Below are positions 16,364 to 25,091 of a stretch of 52,519 nt of DNA, one piece after another. Below the pieces are notes generated by a model. That model was not told the origin of the DNA. It was given only the letters and a program-made list of their open reading frames with translations, and did no database searches. This DNA comes from JAIRQX01 sp031556255 (lineage in GTDB: Bacteria > Chrysiogenota > Deferribacteres > Deferribacterales > JAISNW01). The first letter of the stretch is position 1, and every line of letters starts with the position of its first letter. The translations under genes were made by a program, and so were the position numbers. Location: contig JAVBTI010000022.1 in NCBI GenBank assembly GCA_031556255.1, forward strand, positions 1 to 52,519. Direction: 5' to 3'.

Positions 16364-16897
16364 CTACTCTGTCTCTTCATGCATCATTTTATTGAATTCT
16401 GCGATCCGCGCCGCCATGTCGCGTATCTGCGCGTCAGTCATCTTGTTTACGAAGGCACCCATAAGATGGTTGGTTTCTTCGTTGTTTCTGTATTTTATTA
16501 TCATGCCGTAGATGCCGTCCGCCGATTTATTAAGGAGCGACGGGCCGATCACTCCGTTGGCGTAGTTGTCGTGGCAGGGGGAGCACCATACTATATAATC
16601 CTTGCCCAGGCTCTTTTCCGCGAGCCGCCTGCCGATCTCGCTGTAGGGTGCGCTCCGGGAGACAGCCTCCGCGCCGATCATGCGGGTGGTTTCGTTCTCC
16701 TCACCATCCGGAGCAAGCCGCACCTGATACTCCCCTTTGACGTTGTAGCCTATCAGAGGTGACTTGTTATCAGCAGGACGTTTTTCGCCCTGTGTGACCG
16801 TGATCTTCCCCGGCGCGTCGGGTATAGCGGTCGCCTTATTTTCGCTTTTGCAGCCGATGATGAAAACAGCAGCGGCTATTATTATAAATATTTGCAT
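16364..16897 (-). CDS. nosC1: NosC1, monohaem cytochrome c lipoprotein
   Basis: A 177-residue protein with a signal peptide ending in a lipobox (FIIGC, Cys16) and one haem site CSPCH (Cys105-His109). The flanking KDYIVWCSPCHDNYANG resembles NosC2. By analogy with the Wolinella nos cluster it belongs to the periplasmic electron path to NosZ. The 105-base gap to nosC2 contains a short CTCCCC-GGGAG hairpin repeat. Confidence 0.85.
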   Translation of the reverse strand: MQIFIIIAAAVFIIGCKSENKATAIPDAPGKITVTQGEKRPADNKSPLIGYNVKGEYQVRLAPDGEENETTRMIGAEAVSRSAPYSEIGRRLAEKSLGKDYIVWCSPCHDNYANGVIGPSLLNKSADGIYGMIIKYRNNEETNHLMGAFVNKMTDAQIRDMAARIAEFNKMMHEETE

Positions 16898-16962
16898 ATT
16901 CGCTCCTTAATTTACCGTCAACTCCCGCGGAGGCTATAATTTGCGCTTATGACGCCCCATAT

Positions 16963-17047
16963 CTCCAACTCTCTCCCGTAGGGGGAGGGGGACGGCGTCG
17001 CGCATCGCATCCCATCTGACGGTTCATCACAATCCCGCACCTTATCT
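16963..17047. repeat. Intergenic repeat copy between nosG and nosC1
   Basis: This stretch shares an unbroken block (about 16991-17047, with few mismatches) with the nosZ-nosB gap. Both copies begin at a stop codon on the minus strand and read GATAAGGTGCGGGAT. The CTCCAACTCTC...GGGGGAG hairpin next to it also recurs at about 19824-19852. Parts of the second copy are inverted, so the units have been rearranged. Confidence 0.7.
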
Positions 17048-17722
17048 CAAAGGCACTGTTGTTATAACTTTCGTGGGGCACAGCTCTTCACACACCCCGC
17101 ATCCCACGCATTTTTCTTTTATTTCCGGCACAAGGCCCGCGCCGTATTCCGTTATCCCTATAGCCAAATCCCTGTCGGGGTAAGGGCAGAAATCCACACA
17201 TATGCGGCACTGCCCGCCCGCGCAACCTTTCAGTTTTTCCGCAAGCTTTATCTCCACTTCCGTTATCATGGGCTTGCCGGCAAGAACGGCATCCACGTCG
17301 GCAGCGTTTACCGGAGTGCCGATAACCGCCAGGCATCTGTCCGGCGCGGAAATCTCGGCCTTCCCCATCATGACGTCCCGGCCGTCGGATATTTTATGGT
17401 CCAGCGCTCCGGAGGGGCAGGAAAGCACACAGGGGAGCAGATCGCACAGATAGCAACCCCGCTTTTCCGGCGTGATCACCGGCGCACCCATGGAGAGGCC
17501 GTGGTTTATATCCATCAATTTCACGCTGTGGTAGGGGCATACCTGAAGGCACTGCCCGCATTTAATGCAGGTGGCGAGGAATTTTTTCTCCTTCAAGGCG
17601 CCGGGCGGGCGCAGCACAGGGTGCGCCGGGGCGAGCTTCGGGATGACAAAGGTGCCGCCCGCGGCTATTATGCCAAACACTGCACCGTAACCTAATATTT
17701 TTCTGCGGGATAGCTTGCTCAT
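17042..17722 (-). CDS. nosG: NosG, NapG/MauM-type ferredoxin
   Basis: A 226-residue periplasmic iron-sulfur protein with a Tat-like signal (SRRKILGYGAVFGIIAAGG). It has four cysteine clusters: CIKCGQCLQVCPY, CYLCDLLPCVLSCP, CRICVDFCPYP and CVGCGVCEELCP. NapG homologues partner with NapH (here NosH) in quinol oxidation. It overlaps nosD by 4 bases. The length and the four-cluster layout match the family. Confidence 0.92.
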   Translation of the reverse strand: MSKLSRRKILGYGAVFGIIAAGGTFVIPKLAPAHPVLRPPGALKEKKFLATCIKCGQCLQVCPYHSVKLMDINHGLSMGAPVITPEKRGCYLCDLLPCVLSCPSGALDHKISDGRDVMMGKAEISAPDRCLAVIGTPVNAADVDAVLAGKPMITEVEIKLAEKLKGCAGGQCRICVDFCPYPDRDLAIGITEYGAGLVPEIKEKCVGCGVCEELCPTKVITTVPLR

Positions 17723-18942
17723 TTTGCCACCATAACGGGCCTGTCGTCCACCGCCAGTATTTCCGGTTCAGAAAACGGCATCAGTCTGGACAAAAAATCC
17801 AGAAGGCTCATAGCCGGCGACCCGAAGAAAAACTTTACCGACGGCTGGTAGTGCATAATTCTGTCGGCATATTCGCTCACTATCATAGGCGTGTCGCCGT
17901 AGCCGTCTTTATCAAAATCAAACCCCTCGTAAATATCCCAGCCGTTCATATGCCACTTGTTTAGATCCAGAGACGATTCCGGGGTATCGTTCGCTATATC
18001 AGCTATATTGCCCTTAAAGATATTCTCATCAAAGGCGCTTCCTATGGTGGTGCCGTGAAACTGTATGGCCACCGTGTTATACAGGAGGCTGTTGTTCAGA
18101 TATCTGTTTGTGGTACCGGGCTGGTAAGGGGACTGATCTATATATATTCCCCGGGCGTTGTAAAGTAGCGTATTGTCGCTGATTAGGAAATCCGAGCACT
18201 CCTTCAGGCCCACCCCTATGCCGAACGAACCGTCGGCAAGGGATATGGTGTTGTTGAAAACTCTGGATGAATGACTGAACATGAAAAACATGCCCACGGA
18301 GTTACCCGTGAACGTGTTATTCGCCACCACATTCCTGTCGGCGTACATGAAATGCAGCGAATAACGGCTGTTTGTAACCGTATTCCTCTCTATATGGTTA
18401 GCGCTGGAATACCAGAACACCATGTCGCGCACTTTATCCGCGACGTTGTTCCTTATTATATTTGAATGGCTGTACCACAGACGTATTCCGTCCCCCTTGA
18501 GACCCAGCGTGAAGGCTTTTGAGGTAATCTCGTTCCCCTCCACCAGCGAGCGGTTGGACTTTTCAAGGTTTACGCCGAAAAGGCAGTCGGTCATTTTATT
18601 GTTTAAAATTTTTACCACATCAACGCCCTGGACGCTGACGCAGGAGTCTATGCTGTCGTGCATCTCTCCGCCGGACATTATCGTGAGGTTTTTTATATCC
18701 GTGTGTCCGGCTTCCACGGTAATAACGGAGCCTATCCCCTCACCCATGATCACCGCGCCGCGGTCAACACCGTCCAGCGTGATACTTTTATTTATAACGA
18801 TATTGCCTCTGTAAAGCCCCTTTTCAAGGGTGATCACTGCGCCGTCCGCGGCACCGTCGATCGTTTTCTGGAGAATGTTTTCGGCATAGGCGGCCGAGGA
18901 AAAAATAAAAAAGCAGAGGGCAAATGCTAACTTTTTTGTCAT
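17719..18942 (-). CDS. nosD: NosD, periplasmic CuZ-assembly protein
   Basis: A 407-residue exported protein (signal KLAFALCFFIFSSAAYA) with a right-handed parallel beta-helix: repeated N-rich rungs such as NNVADKV, ERNTVTNSRY, NNTFTGNSVG and NNTISL between about 100 and 290. NosD is required, with NosFY, to build the tetranuclear copper-sulfide site of NosZ. Start ATG overlaps the nosB stop and stop overlaps nosG (both ATGA), so B-D-G are coupled. Confidence 0.93.
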   Translation of the reverse strand: MTKKLAFALCFFIFSSAAYAENILQKTIDGAADGAVITLEKGLYRGNIVINKSITLDGVDRGAVIMGEGIGSVITVEAGHTDIKNLTIMSGGEMHDSIDSCVSVQGVDVVKILNNKMTDCLFGVNLEKSNRSLVEGNEITSKAFTLGLKGDGIRLWYSHSNIIRNNVADKVRDMVFWYSSANHIERNTVTNSRYSLHFMYADRNVVANNTFTGNSVGMFFMFSHSSRVFNNTISLADGSFGIGVGLKECSDFLISDNTLLYNARGIYIDQSPYQPGTTNRYLNNSLLYNTVAIQFHGTTIGSAFDENIFKGNIADIANDTPESSLDLNKWHMNGWDIYEGFDFDKDGYGDTPMIVSEYADRIMHYQPSVKFFFGSPAMSLLDFLSRLMPFSEPEILAVDDRPVMVAK

Positions 18943-19706
18943 TTCAGCTCTTTTTTGCGGGACAGTACCGCCAGCAAGCTCAAAGCGGAGACAGCAAGGA
19001 GCAGGAAAAAACCGAGCGTGGGGTATGAGTGAGTGGTAAACTGCGCAACCTTGCCGTCGCCGAAAACCGTCGGCATGAAGGGCTTGACGGTGAACATTCC
19101 CCAGTCCTGAAGATTGTGACCGTACCAGTAAAGCCAGCCCGCGTAAAAAGCCACAAAGGCCACCGGGAACAGAATCGGCATCAGCATGCCAAGGATCGTT
19201 ATTTTACGCGCAACCGCGATAAACAATACCAACAGAAAGGTTTCAAGCACAAGAAGGTAGGGGGCAAGACGGCGTTCAAGCTGCGCGCCTTTTTCCATCG
19301 GGTACATCCCTATAAAATGGTTTATGGTATTCATCTCATGCACGTCGCCTGAGTAGCCGTCCAGATGGAAATATACGGGGATGCCGTCCGGGAACGCTTC
19401 CTTGGGATAGTTCGGCGCCTCGAGCGAGACGAACCACACGGGTATGGACGGCACGCCGATCTCCCCTTTCCGCTCCACCATCTGTTTGAAATCTTTTGCG
19501 GCGCCCTGAGGAGCGTATGGGCTGACATAGCGCCCGGTCTGGTAAAGATTCCACAGCGGAGCCACATAAAAGGGTATAGAGTCGGTATTGCCCGACTCGA
19601 TCTTCTCCGGCACTTTGTTAAAAGCCAGTACCGGGAGTAAAAAAGCGATTATAACTATCAAAAGTGCTGCTCCGGCGTAAATGTTGGAGCGGGGTAATTT
19701 TGTCAT
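18939..19706 (-). CDS. nosB: NosB, conserved membrane protein of atypical nos clusters
   Basis: A 255-residue membrane protein: one N-terminal hydrophobic segment (AALLIVIIAFLLPVLAF), a soluble domain of about 110 residues, then four further hydrophobic segments. It sits between nosZ and nosD exactly where clade II (Wolinella-type) clusters carry nosB, a gene of unknown mechanism that is diagnostic of atypical nos loci. I use ATG 19706 rather than the TTG two codons earlier. The call rests mainly on position and topology. Confidence 0.82.
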   Translation of the reverse strand: MTKLPRSNIYAGAALLIVIIAFLLPVLAFNKVPEKIESGNTDSIPFYVAPLWNLYQTGRYVSPYAPQGAAKDFKQMVERKGEIGVPSIPVWFVSLEAPNYPKEAFPDGIPVYFHLDGYSGDVHEMNTINHFIGMYPMEKGAQLERRLAPYLLVLETFLLVLFIAVARKITILGMLMPILFPVAFVAFYAGWLYWYGHNLQDWGMFTVKPFMPTVFGDGKVAQFTTHSYPTLGFFLLLAVSALSLLAVLSRKKELK

Positions 19707-19712
19707 TATCAA

Positions 19713-20032
19713 CTCACATTCCTGTCATTCCCGCGCAGGTGGGAATCCAGTATCTCCCTCCCCATCAGGGGAGGGATCGAGGAAGAGAGATGCCTTTATA
19801 AAGCGCGGCAAGTCGCCCCCTCTCTCCAACTCTCCCCCGTTGGGGGAGAGGAAACTTGTATTATGTAGCGGTAGCAATGAGCCGGGGGATGAACCGTCAG
19901 ACGGGATGCGATGCGCAACGCCGTCCGAGGGAGGCAACCGCAGTGTACCTGAACGTACATTAGGATTGCCGGCTGAGGCGGCAACAAAGCAGCGCGCCCG
20001 TATCACGGTTCATCACTATCCCGCACCTTATC
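19713..20032. repeat. Repeat-filled gap between nosZ and nosB
   Basis: This gap of over 300 bases has no gene. It holds a REP-like half (ATTCCCGCGCAGGTGGGAAT, from about 19726), a CTCCCCATCAGGGGAG hairpin at about 19757, a CTCCCCCGTTGGGGGAG hairpin at about 19830, an inverted copy (19888-19925) of the nosG-nosC1 repeat and a direct copy (20007-20033) that ends at the nosZ stop. The hairpins may end, slow or protect the nosZ transcript before nosB, so nosZ could be made in excess over the maturation genes. Confidence 0.75.
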
Positions 20033-22606
20033 TTAGAAGATTTCGGCGTTCTCGTCGATCCACTTCATATATTCGATGATCTCGTCGACCTCTTTATCCG
20101 TCATATTCTGGTTCGGCATTCTCAGGTTAAAGAACTGGATATATTCTTTAACATAAGGCTCGTTAAACTTGCTTGCCGGGTTCTTTATGAACTCGCGCTG
20201 CCATTTCTCGTCCTGGCGGATAAGCGCGCCGGTGAGATCCGGGCCGGAGCTGACCTGGCCGATAACGTGGCAGCCGTTGCAGCCTCCTTTCAGGTAGGCC
20301 GCTTCGCCGCGCTTGGCCTTGTCGTTCATCGGCGTGGCTGCGAGCCTTGAGAGGTTGTTCTTAGCACGCAGGCCGACGTCGGCGGTTTTAACCATATACT
20401 GCCAAACCTGGTTTTCCCACAGGATTGCCTGATCAAGGTTCCCCTTCTTGTATTCGGCGTCGGCTTTCGCTTTCACCTCCGGTATCTTGCCGTACTGGTC
20501 GAGGGCGTCGCTTACAAGCCTTTCCACATCGGGATACTTTTCGTAATGATTGGCTGTAAGATATTTCACCACGCTCTGGATAACATCGTCGGTGGCCTTG
20601 TTCGTGGCCGTGATTTTGTTATACTCAGCCTGGAGCTGCTCTTTGGTGAGCGTTTTCAGGCGCGCCTGTTTGACATCTTCATATTTTTTATTCGGATCTT
20701 TGACGAACAGGTAGCCCATCATCTCCAGGTGCAGTGCGGAGCAAAACTCGGTGCAGTAGTACGGGAATACCCCTTCCTGATCCGCAACGAAGGTTACGCT
20801 GGCGGTTTTGCCCGGCTCCACGGAAGCGTGGACGTTCATACCGTCTATTCCGAAACCGTGGGTTTCATCCTGGGCGCGCTCAAGGTTGGATATCACGATG
20901 GTGACGGTGTCCCCTTTGTTGACGGTGATATGCTCCGGCGTAATATGCGAGCGAATCATGGTGGCGTACACTTTCACGTTTTTGCCGTTGCGCTCTATCC
21001 GTTCGCTGCCCGCGAGGGTGGCGTCAGGGTGAGGTTTACCGGTTCTGGAGTCTGTGCCCATGTCATAGGCTTTTTTGGTGTGCAGCTTGCTGGCCGCGAT
21101 GGAGATTACATCGTGCGGCTCGCCCAGCGGAATCGGCATATCGTAGAGAAGCTCCATCCTGGGCGTGGTTATGTCGATAAGCTGGTGGTTCTGCGGATGC
21201 AGAGGGCCAACCGGGTTAAAGCGGTCGATGGAGAGCTTGTCCAGCGCGATGGCGTATTTACCGGCCGGTTTGGCGGATTTGCCTTCCATCGTGTCGAGGT
21301 GGCCGATGTTGTAGTGTACATTGATTCGATCGAGCACTTTCAGGTTGAGGTAATCCCATTTGACCACCTGGGAATCCACATAAAGGGAGGTGTAAACGAT
21401 GCCCTTTTCAGGTACGAAGGAACTGTGGAGAGGCCCGAGACCCAGTTCCACCTGGCCGTGGAGGGATTTTTTCAGATCCAGCACGGGGATACCGAAAGGA
21501 TCTTTACCGGCGAAATCTTTTTTGTCGATCAGCGCCTTTATTTTGTTGAAATCATATACGGACGCATGGGTGTCGAGTTTACCGCCGACTATAATGTATC
21601 TGCCGTCGGGGGTCACGTCTACGCCATGGGGTGATTTGGGCTCAGGGATCAGGAATAGGGCGCCCGCCTTAACAGCGGCGTCTATCGTGATCACCTTGTG
21701 GTTGTTGTAGTCTTTATAGTTGGCTTTGTTCTGCACAAGTTTTTCAAGAGCTTTCCAGTTGATGACATGCAGATAGTCGTTGTCATTACGGCTCATCCCC
21801 GCCTCAAACGGAGGAAGGCCTTTCTCTATACCGCCGGTGTACATTTCGGTGTTGAAAGAGTTCACGAAAGCCCAGCCGTCGGAAACGCCTTTACCGGCGT
21901 CGGAAAGGTCCTGCATATAGGGAGGGAGCTCCAGCGAGAACGAGTTGGGCTCATCGATACGCCCTTTGGCGTAGTCGAACTTCCACAATGTCAGCGCACC
22001 GCGGAATGAGTTTTCATAATCCTCGATGGGGTGCCACTGGTCGTCCAAGGGAGCTGCGTATTGGGTGGCTTCAAGGATATACTCGGTGTTAGGCGTTACA
22101 AACGCGCCGCCGTGTTCGCTTTTCATCACGGGGTTTGTAACTATCTGCACGGTTTCAAAGTCTTTCAGGTCGATAACCGCCAGGCGGGGGTTGGCCTTGT
22201 CGTTTATGAACAGATAGTCGCCCACGTATTCGCCGTTCTTTTCAGTGAAGGCGGGGTGGTGGGAGTCGCCCCAGGTGATGTCCTTGCCGCGGAATTTGCC
22301 GCCCGCTAGGACTTTCTTGGACTCGTCGTCATAGCCGTAACCCTGCCACGGCTCCGGGGTGAAAACGCCGATGTATTTGTAAATACGCATCGACGGGACA
22401 CCGTAAACAATAACCTGGCCGGACTGGCCGCCGGACGAGAACACCACATACTCATCCTTCCTGCCGGACGGCTGGTAGGTTTTCGCCGCGGCAAGCACGT
22501 CTTTTTCAGACAAATTACGCTGCTTCATCACATCCTGCAACGTTTGCGCGTAACCCGCGGAAACAATGAACACGAACAGTAACACCATTCCCAGTATACG
22601 TTTCAT
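20033..22606 (-). CDS. nosZ: Atypical nitrous oxide reductase with C-terminal cytochrome c domain (cNosZ)
   Basis: An 857-residue periplasmic enzyme reducing N2O to N2. It has a Sec signal (MKRILGMVLLFVFIVSAGYA), not a twin-arginine one, which marks clade II. Histidines for the CuZ site are seen in DSHHPAF, SEHGGAF, SPHGVDV, GPLHSSF and GEPHDV. The CuA domain carries His in DETHGFG plus Cys618, Cys622, His626 and Met629 (CTEFCSALHLEM). A haem-binding CNGCH (776-780) and a late Met-rich loop form the fused cytochrome c. I start at ATG 22606, with AGGAGGGACAGT upstream. All key ligands appear intact, so the enzyme should be functional. Confidence 0.97.
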   Translation of the reverse strand: MKRILGMVLLFVFIVSAGYAQTLQDVMKQRNLSEKDVLAAAKTYQPSGRKDEYVVFSSGGQSGQVIVYGVPSMRIYKYIGVFTPEPWQGYGYDDESKKVLAGGKFRGKDITWGDSHHPAFTEKNGEYVGDYLFINDKANPRLAVIDLKDFETVQIVTNPVMKSEHGGAFVTPNTEYILEATQYAAPLDDQWHPIEDYENSFRGALTLWKFDYAKGRIDEPNSFSLELPPYMQDLSDAGKGVSDGWAFVNSFNTEMYTGGIEKGLPPFEAGMSRNDNDYLHVINWKALEKLVQNKANYKDYNNHKVITIDAAVKAGALFLIPEPKSPHGVDVTPDGRYIIVGGKLDTHASVYDFNKIKALIDKKDFAGKDPFGIPVLDLKKSLHGQVELGLGPLHSSFVPEKGIVYTSLYVDSQVVKWDYLNLKVLDRINVHYNIGHLDTMEGKSAKPAGKYAIALDKLSIDRFNPVGPLHPQNHQLIDITTPRMELLYDMPIPLGEPHDVISIAASKLHTKKAYDMGTDSRTGKPHPDATLAGSERIERNGKNVKVYATMIRSHITPEHITVNKGDTVTIVISNLERAQDETHGFGIDGMNVHASVEPGKTASVTFVADQEGVFPYYCTEFCSALHLEMMGYLFVKDPNKKYEDVKQARLKTLTKEQLQAEYNKITATNKATDDVIQSVVKYLTANHYEKYPDVERLVSDALDQYGKIPEVKAKADAEYKKGNLDQAILWENQVWQYMVKTADVGLRAKNNLSRLAATPMNDKAKRGEAAYLKGGCNGCHVIGQVSSGPDLTGALIRQDEKWQREFIKNPASKFNEPYVKEYIQFFNLRMPNQNMTDKEVDEIIEYMKWIDENAEIF

Positions 22607-22674
22607 ACTGTCCCTCCTAATTAGTTTTCGGCACATTAAAACATGTGATTGTTGACATTAACTGAATAAAGCTT

Positions 22675-22686
22675 TAACCTTGGTTA
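22675..22686. promoter_or_regulatory. Palindrome TAACC-TT-GGTTA between nosZ and the Fnr-like gene
   Basis: A perfect 12-bp inverted repeat located 69 bases before the nosZ ATG and 55 bases before the divergent regulator ATG. Its position would suit an operator or activator site for either gene. Binding protein unknown. Confidence 0.4.
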
Positions 22687-22711
22687 TTAGCATAAGCGGC
22701 ACAAAATGTAA

Positions 22712-22725
22712 GTTGCAAATGCAAC
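22712..22725. promoter_or_regulatory. Palindrome GTTGCA-AA-TGCAAC, candidate Crp/Fnr-family operator
   Basis: A perfect 14-bp inverted repeat lying 15 bases before the regulator start codon and about 106 bases before nosZ. Crp/Fnr proteins bind 14-16-bp inverted repeats, and this one differs from the Fnr core TTGAT-N4-ATCAA. It may serve autoregulation. Confidence 0.5.
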
Positions 22726-22740
22726 GCGCGAAGAAAAAAT

Positions 22741-23403
22741 ATGAAAAAATATTTGCGCTACATCAGATCTAACAGGCTTTTTGATGGGTTTGCGGACAGC
22801 GACATTCTGGCGGTGCTCCCGTGTATGGATGCACACATATCTGTGTATGTAAAACACGCGCCTGTATTTCTTTCCGGGGACGAAGCCAAATTAGGGCTTG
22901 TTTTGGAAGGCTCCCTGAGTATCAGCCAGGTTGACGCCGAAGGGGATGTAAACCTTATCAATAAAGTGGGCAGGAGCGACGTGTTCGGCGCTACCTTCCT
23001 TTTCTCAGGCGCGGCTTCGAACGTCGACGTACACGCGGACGCCAGGTCCACGCTGCTGTTGATAAACCACGAACGGCTGCTCAGCCCCTGCCGCAGCACC
23101 TGCATACTTCACAAAAGACTTATCAGAAATGTAATCAGAACGCTGTCGCTGAAACTTATGGAGATGAGAGAAAAGCTTGCCGTGGTGCATAAAAATACCA
23201 TTCGCAGTAAACTCCTGGCATACTTTGGTCTGCGGACAGCGGAAACACATGCGAACAACTTTGAGGTGCCGTTTACAAGAAACGAACTTGCTGATTACCT
23301 GGGCGTAAACCGCAGCGCCCTTTCCAGGGAGCTGAGCAATATGCAGAAAGCGGGGCTGATAGAGTATTCCGGCAACTCTTTTGTCTACAGAAAGCAGAGT
23401 TAA
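22741..23403 (+). CDS. Crp/Fnr-family transcriptional regulator
   Basis: A 220-residue regulator with a cyclic-nucleotide-binding-type beta-barrel in the first 120 residues and a C-terminal winged HTH (FTRNELADYLGVNRSALSRELSNMQ). No N-terminal cysteine cluster of Fnr type is visible, only single cysteines and CRSTC, so it is not a canonical oxygen-sensing Fnr. The recognition helix NRSALSRE lacks the Fnr E-x2-SR pattern. It diverges from nosZ and likely responds to NO, redox or an N-oxide signal. Dnr/NnrR or HcpR-like are the best guesses. Confidence 0.88.
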   Translation: MKKYLRYIRSNRLFDGFADSDILAVLPCMDAHISVYVKHAPVFLSGDEAKLGLVLEGSLSISQVDAEGDVNLINKVGRSDVFGATFLFSGAASNVDVHADARSTLLLINHERLLSPCRSTCILHKRLIRNVIRTLSLKLMEMREKLAVVHKNTIRSKLLAYFGLRTAETHANNFEVPFTRNELADYLGVNRSALSRELSNMQKAGLIEYSGNSFVYRKQS

Positions 23404-23440
23404 TATTTTGTATCTGTAACGCACATTTCCCAGGGACGGC

Positions 23441-24823
23441 TCAAAGTTCCCGAAGCTGCATCGAGAGAGTTTTCATTTTCGTTTCGAATTCCTCCTCTGT
23501 GAACCATGATTTGCTTATCCCCGCGCAGTCGTTTACGCCGAATATTATCCCCGGTGTCAGTCCCAGTTTGAGCATGGTGTAGGGGGCGACCGGTTTTTTA
23601 AACTTTATCCAGAAGGTCATCGGATGCCCTTTTTCATCCCAGTCAGCAAATTCACCGATATGGCGACGCATAATCCGTTCTGTGAAAATGGCTGCATGCT
23701 GCAGATATCCGTTGAGGGCGCGTACATATTTGTCGAATCCGCCGGATGTGAACAGATCATCCACCACAAGCTGGGTTGTGATATTTGTGGGGTGTGTGAA
23801 CCTGGACTGCACGTCGGTGATAAGGTTCACTAGGGTCGGCGGCGCGACAATCCATCCCATCCTGAGCCCTATGGGAAGCAGTTTCGAAAATGCGCCCACA
23901 AAAATCACTGAATTTGTCTCGTCCATGGATAAAACTGACGGAGAGCTCTGCTCTGTGAGATTGCTGTACTGATCCACCTCTATAATCGGCGTGCTGCTGT
24001 TTTTGCATATCCGCACCAGTTCTTTCCGCCTGTCTATGCCTGTGGTCAGTCCGGTGGGATAGGCGTTGAGCGGGCATATGTGCAGGACATTGTTGTGGTT
24101 TTTTGAGATAGCGTTCAGAAGGTGCGGAACCGCCATTCCCTTGTCGTCCGTGGGAATGCGCACAAAGTTGACGCCATAGGAATCTATACAGCTGTTCATT
24201 ACCCATGTGGGAAGAGCGCCTATCAACTTTGTTCCCCGCCTGAAAAGGGCTGCTGCGATAGTGGATATGGAGTTTATCACCCCAGTGGTCAGGATCACCT
24301 GCTCCGGCTTGACGAAAGCGTGGTGTCTGTCCGCCATATAGCGGCAGATATTTACCTTTAATGTGTCCACACCTTTGCGGTACTGGCGGTTGAGCAGTTC
24401 CGGGTCGTCTGCGATGCGGCTGTAAAGGTTGCGAAATGAGTCCAGTATGGGGGAGCTGTCGAAAACAGCGGAATTGGCGTAGTTCATCCCCAGCGCGTTG
24501 CTTATGGACGGCTCAACATGTTTGCGCTGGTAGGCGACAAAGTCGTCCGTGGAAACGTGTGTGTTCTTGACTATGAACGAATCCCAGTCGGCCATGTCCG
24601 GGTAAGCTTTCTTCCAGTAATCATCCGCCACAAAGACGCCGTGCCGGGGGGTGATGTTCAGGAACCCTTCGTAGTTGAGTATTTTCAAGGCATTGCTGGC
24701 TGTGTTTTTGCTTGTGTTGAACAGGTGCGCCATCTCTTTGATAGGGGGCAGCTTGTTGCCGGGAACATAGTTATCCTGAACGTACTTGCGTATCCTGTCT
24801 ACGAGGTTATTTAAGCTGTTCAT
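23441..24823 (-). CDS. MocR-type regulator (GntR HTH + aminotransferase-like PLP domain)
   Basis: A 460-residue protein: a GntR winged helix in residues 1-70 (NKLPPIKEMAHLFNTSKNTA) followed by a fold-type-I aminotransferase-like domain. The PLP-binding lysine is present, Lys314 in GAFSKLLPIGLRMGW, with Asp284 and Tyr286 in IEVDQYSNL and the NAYPTG turn. It diverges from the molybdopterin oxidoreductase gene at 25092 and probably controls it. The ligand is unknown. A second regulator of this type sits before the other molybdenum-enzyme operon. Confidence 0.88.
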   Translation of the reverse strand: MNSLNNLVDRIRKYVQDNYVPGNKLPPIKEMAHLFNTSKNTASNALKILNYEGFLNITPRHGVFVADDYWKKAYPDMADWDSFIVKNTHVSTDDFVAYQRKHVEPSISNALGMNYANSAVFDSSPILDSFRNLYSRIADDPELLNRQYRKGVDTLKVNICRYMADRHHAFVKPEQVILTTGVINSISTIAAALFRRGTKLIGALPTWVMNSCIDSYGVNFVRIPTDDKGMAVPHLLNAISKNHNNVLHICPLNAYPTGLTTGIDRRKELVRICKNSSTPIIEVDQYSNLTEQSSPSVLSMDETNSVIFVGAFSKLLPIGLRMGWIVAPPTLVNLITDVQSRFTHPTNITTQLVVDDLFTSGGFDKYVRALNGYLQHAAIFTERIMRRHIGEFADWDEKGHPMTFWIKFKKPVAPYTMLKLGLTPGIIFGVNDCAGISKSWFTEEEFETKMKTLSMQLREL

Positions 24824-24979
24824 AATTATCCATTATATTAAACTGTGTAATACTGTCAATCACATGCTGCCGGACAGTTAAAATCTAGCATATTTCCTGT
24901 GATTTTAAAATGATTTTAAAGATTTCCCGGAATAACGCATGTGACATTCAATTGCAAATCTGATCTGATTTTCAACCGC

Positions 24980-25008
24980 TGTCCTGCTTTTTGTGTCCTA
25001 TATGTCCT
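24980..25008 (+). promoter_or_regulatory. Triple TGTCCT direct repeat in the MocR/oxidoreductase intergenic region
   Basis: Three copies of TGTCCT at 24980, 24994 and 25003 (periods 14 and 9). Another cluster, ACTGT at about 24842 and 24853 and an inverted ACAGT near 24876, lies nearer the regulator start. MocR/GntR regulators often bind direct repeats in divergent promoters. No clear -35/-10 was identified. The 24824-25091 gap has no gene. Confidence 0.4.
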
Positions 25009-25091
25009 AACATATTCCGCCGCTGTGAATCTTGAACAGAGGACGCCCGGCATGTATCGTTTAGTGCGCATAATCGAACAAGGAGGGAAAA

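Noticed and set aside
15734..16762. 342-codon plus-strand open frame
   Set aside because: It is antisense to nosH, nosC2 and nosC1, which have clear motifs and overlaps; the plus-strand peptide shows no family features or ribosome-binding site.
20546..21634. 362-codon plus-strand open frame
   Set aside because: Antisense shadow of nosZ, whose CuA and CuZ ligands are intact on the minus strand.
22546..22606. Tat signal for NosZ using upstream RR residues (long start at 22636)
   Set aside because: The ATG at 22606 has the good ribosome-binding site and yields a normal Sec signal. The upstream arginines arise from reading through untranslated leader.
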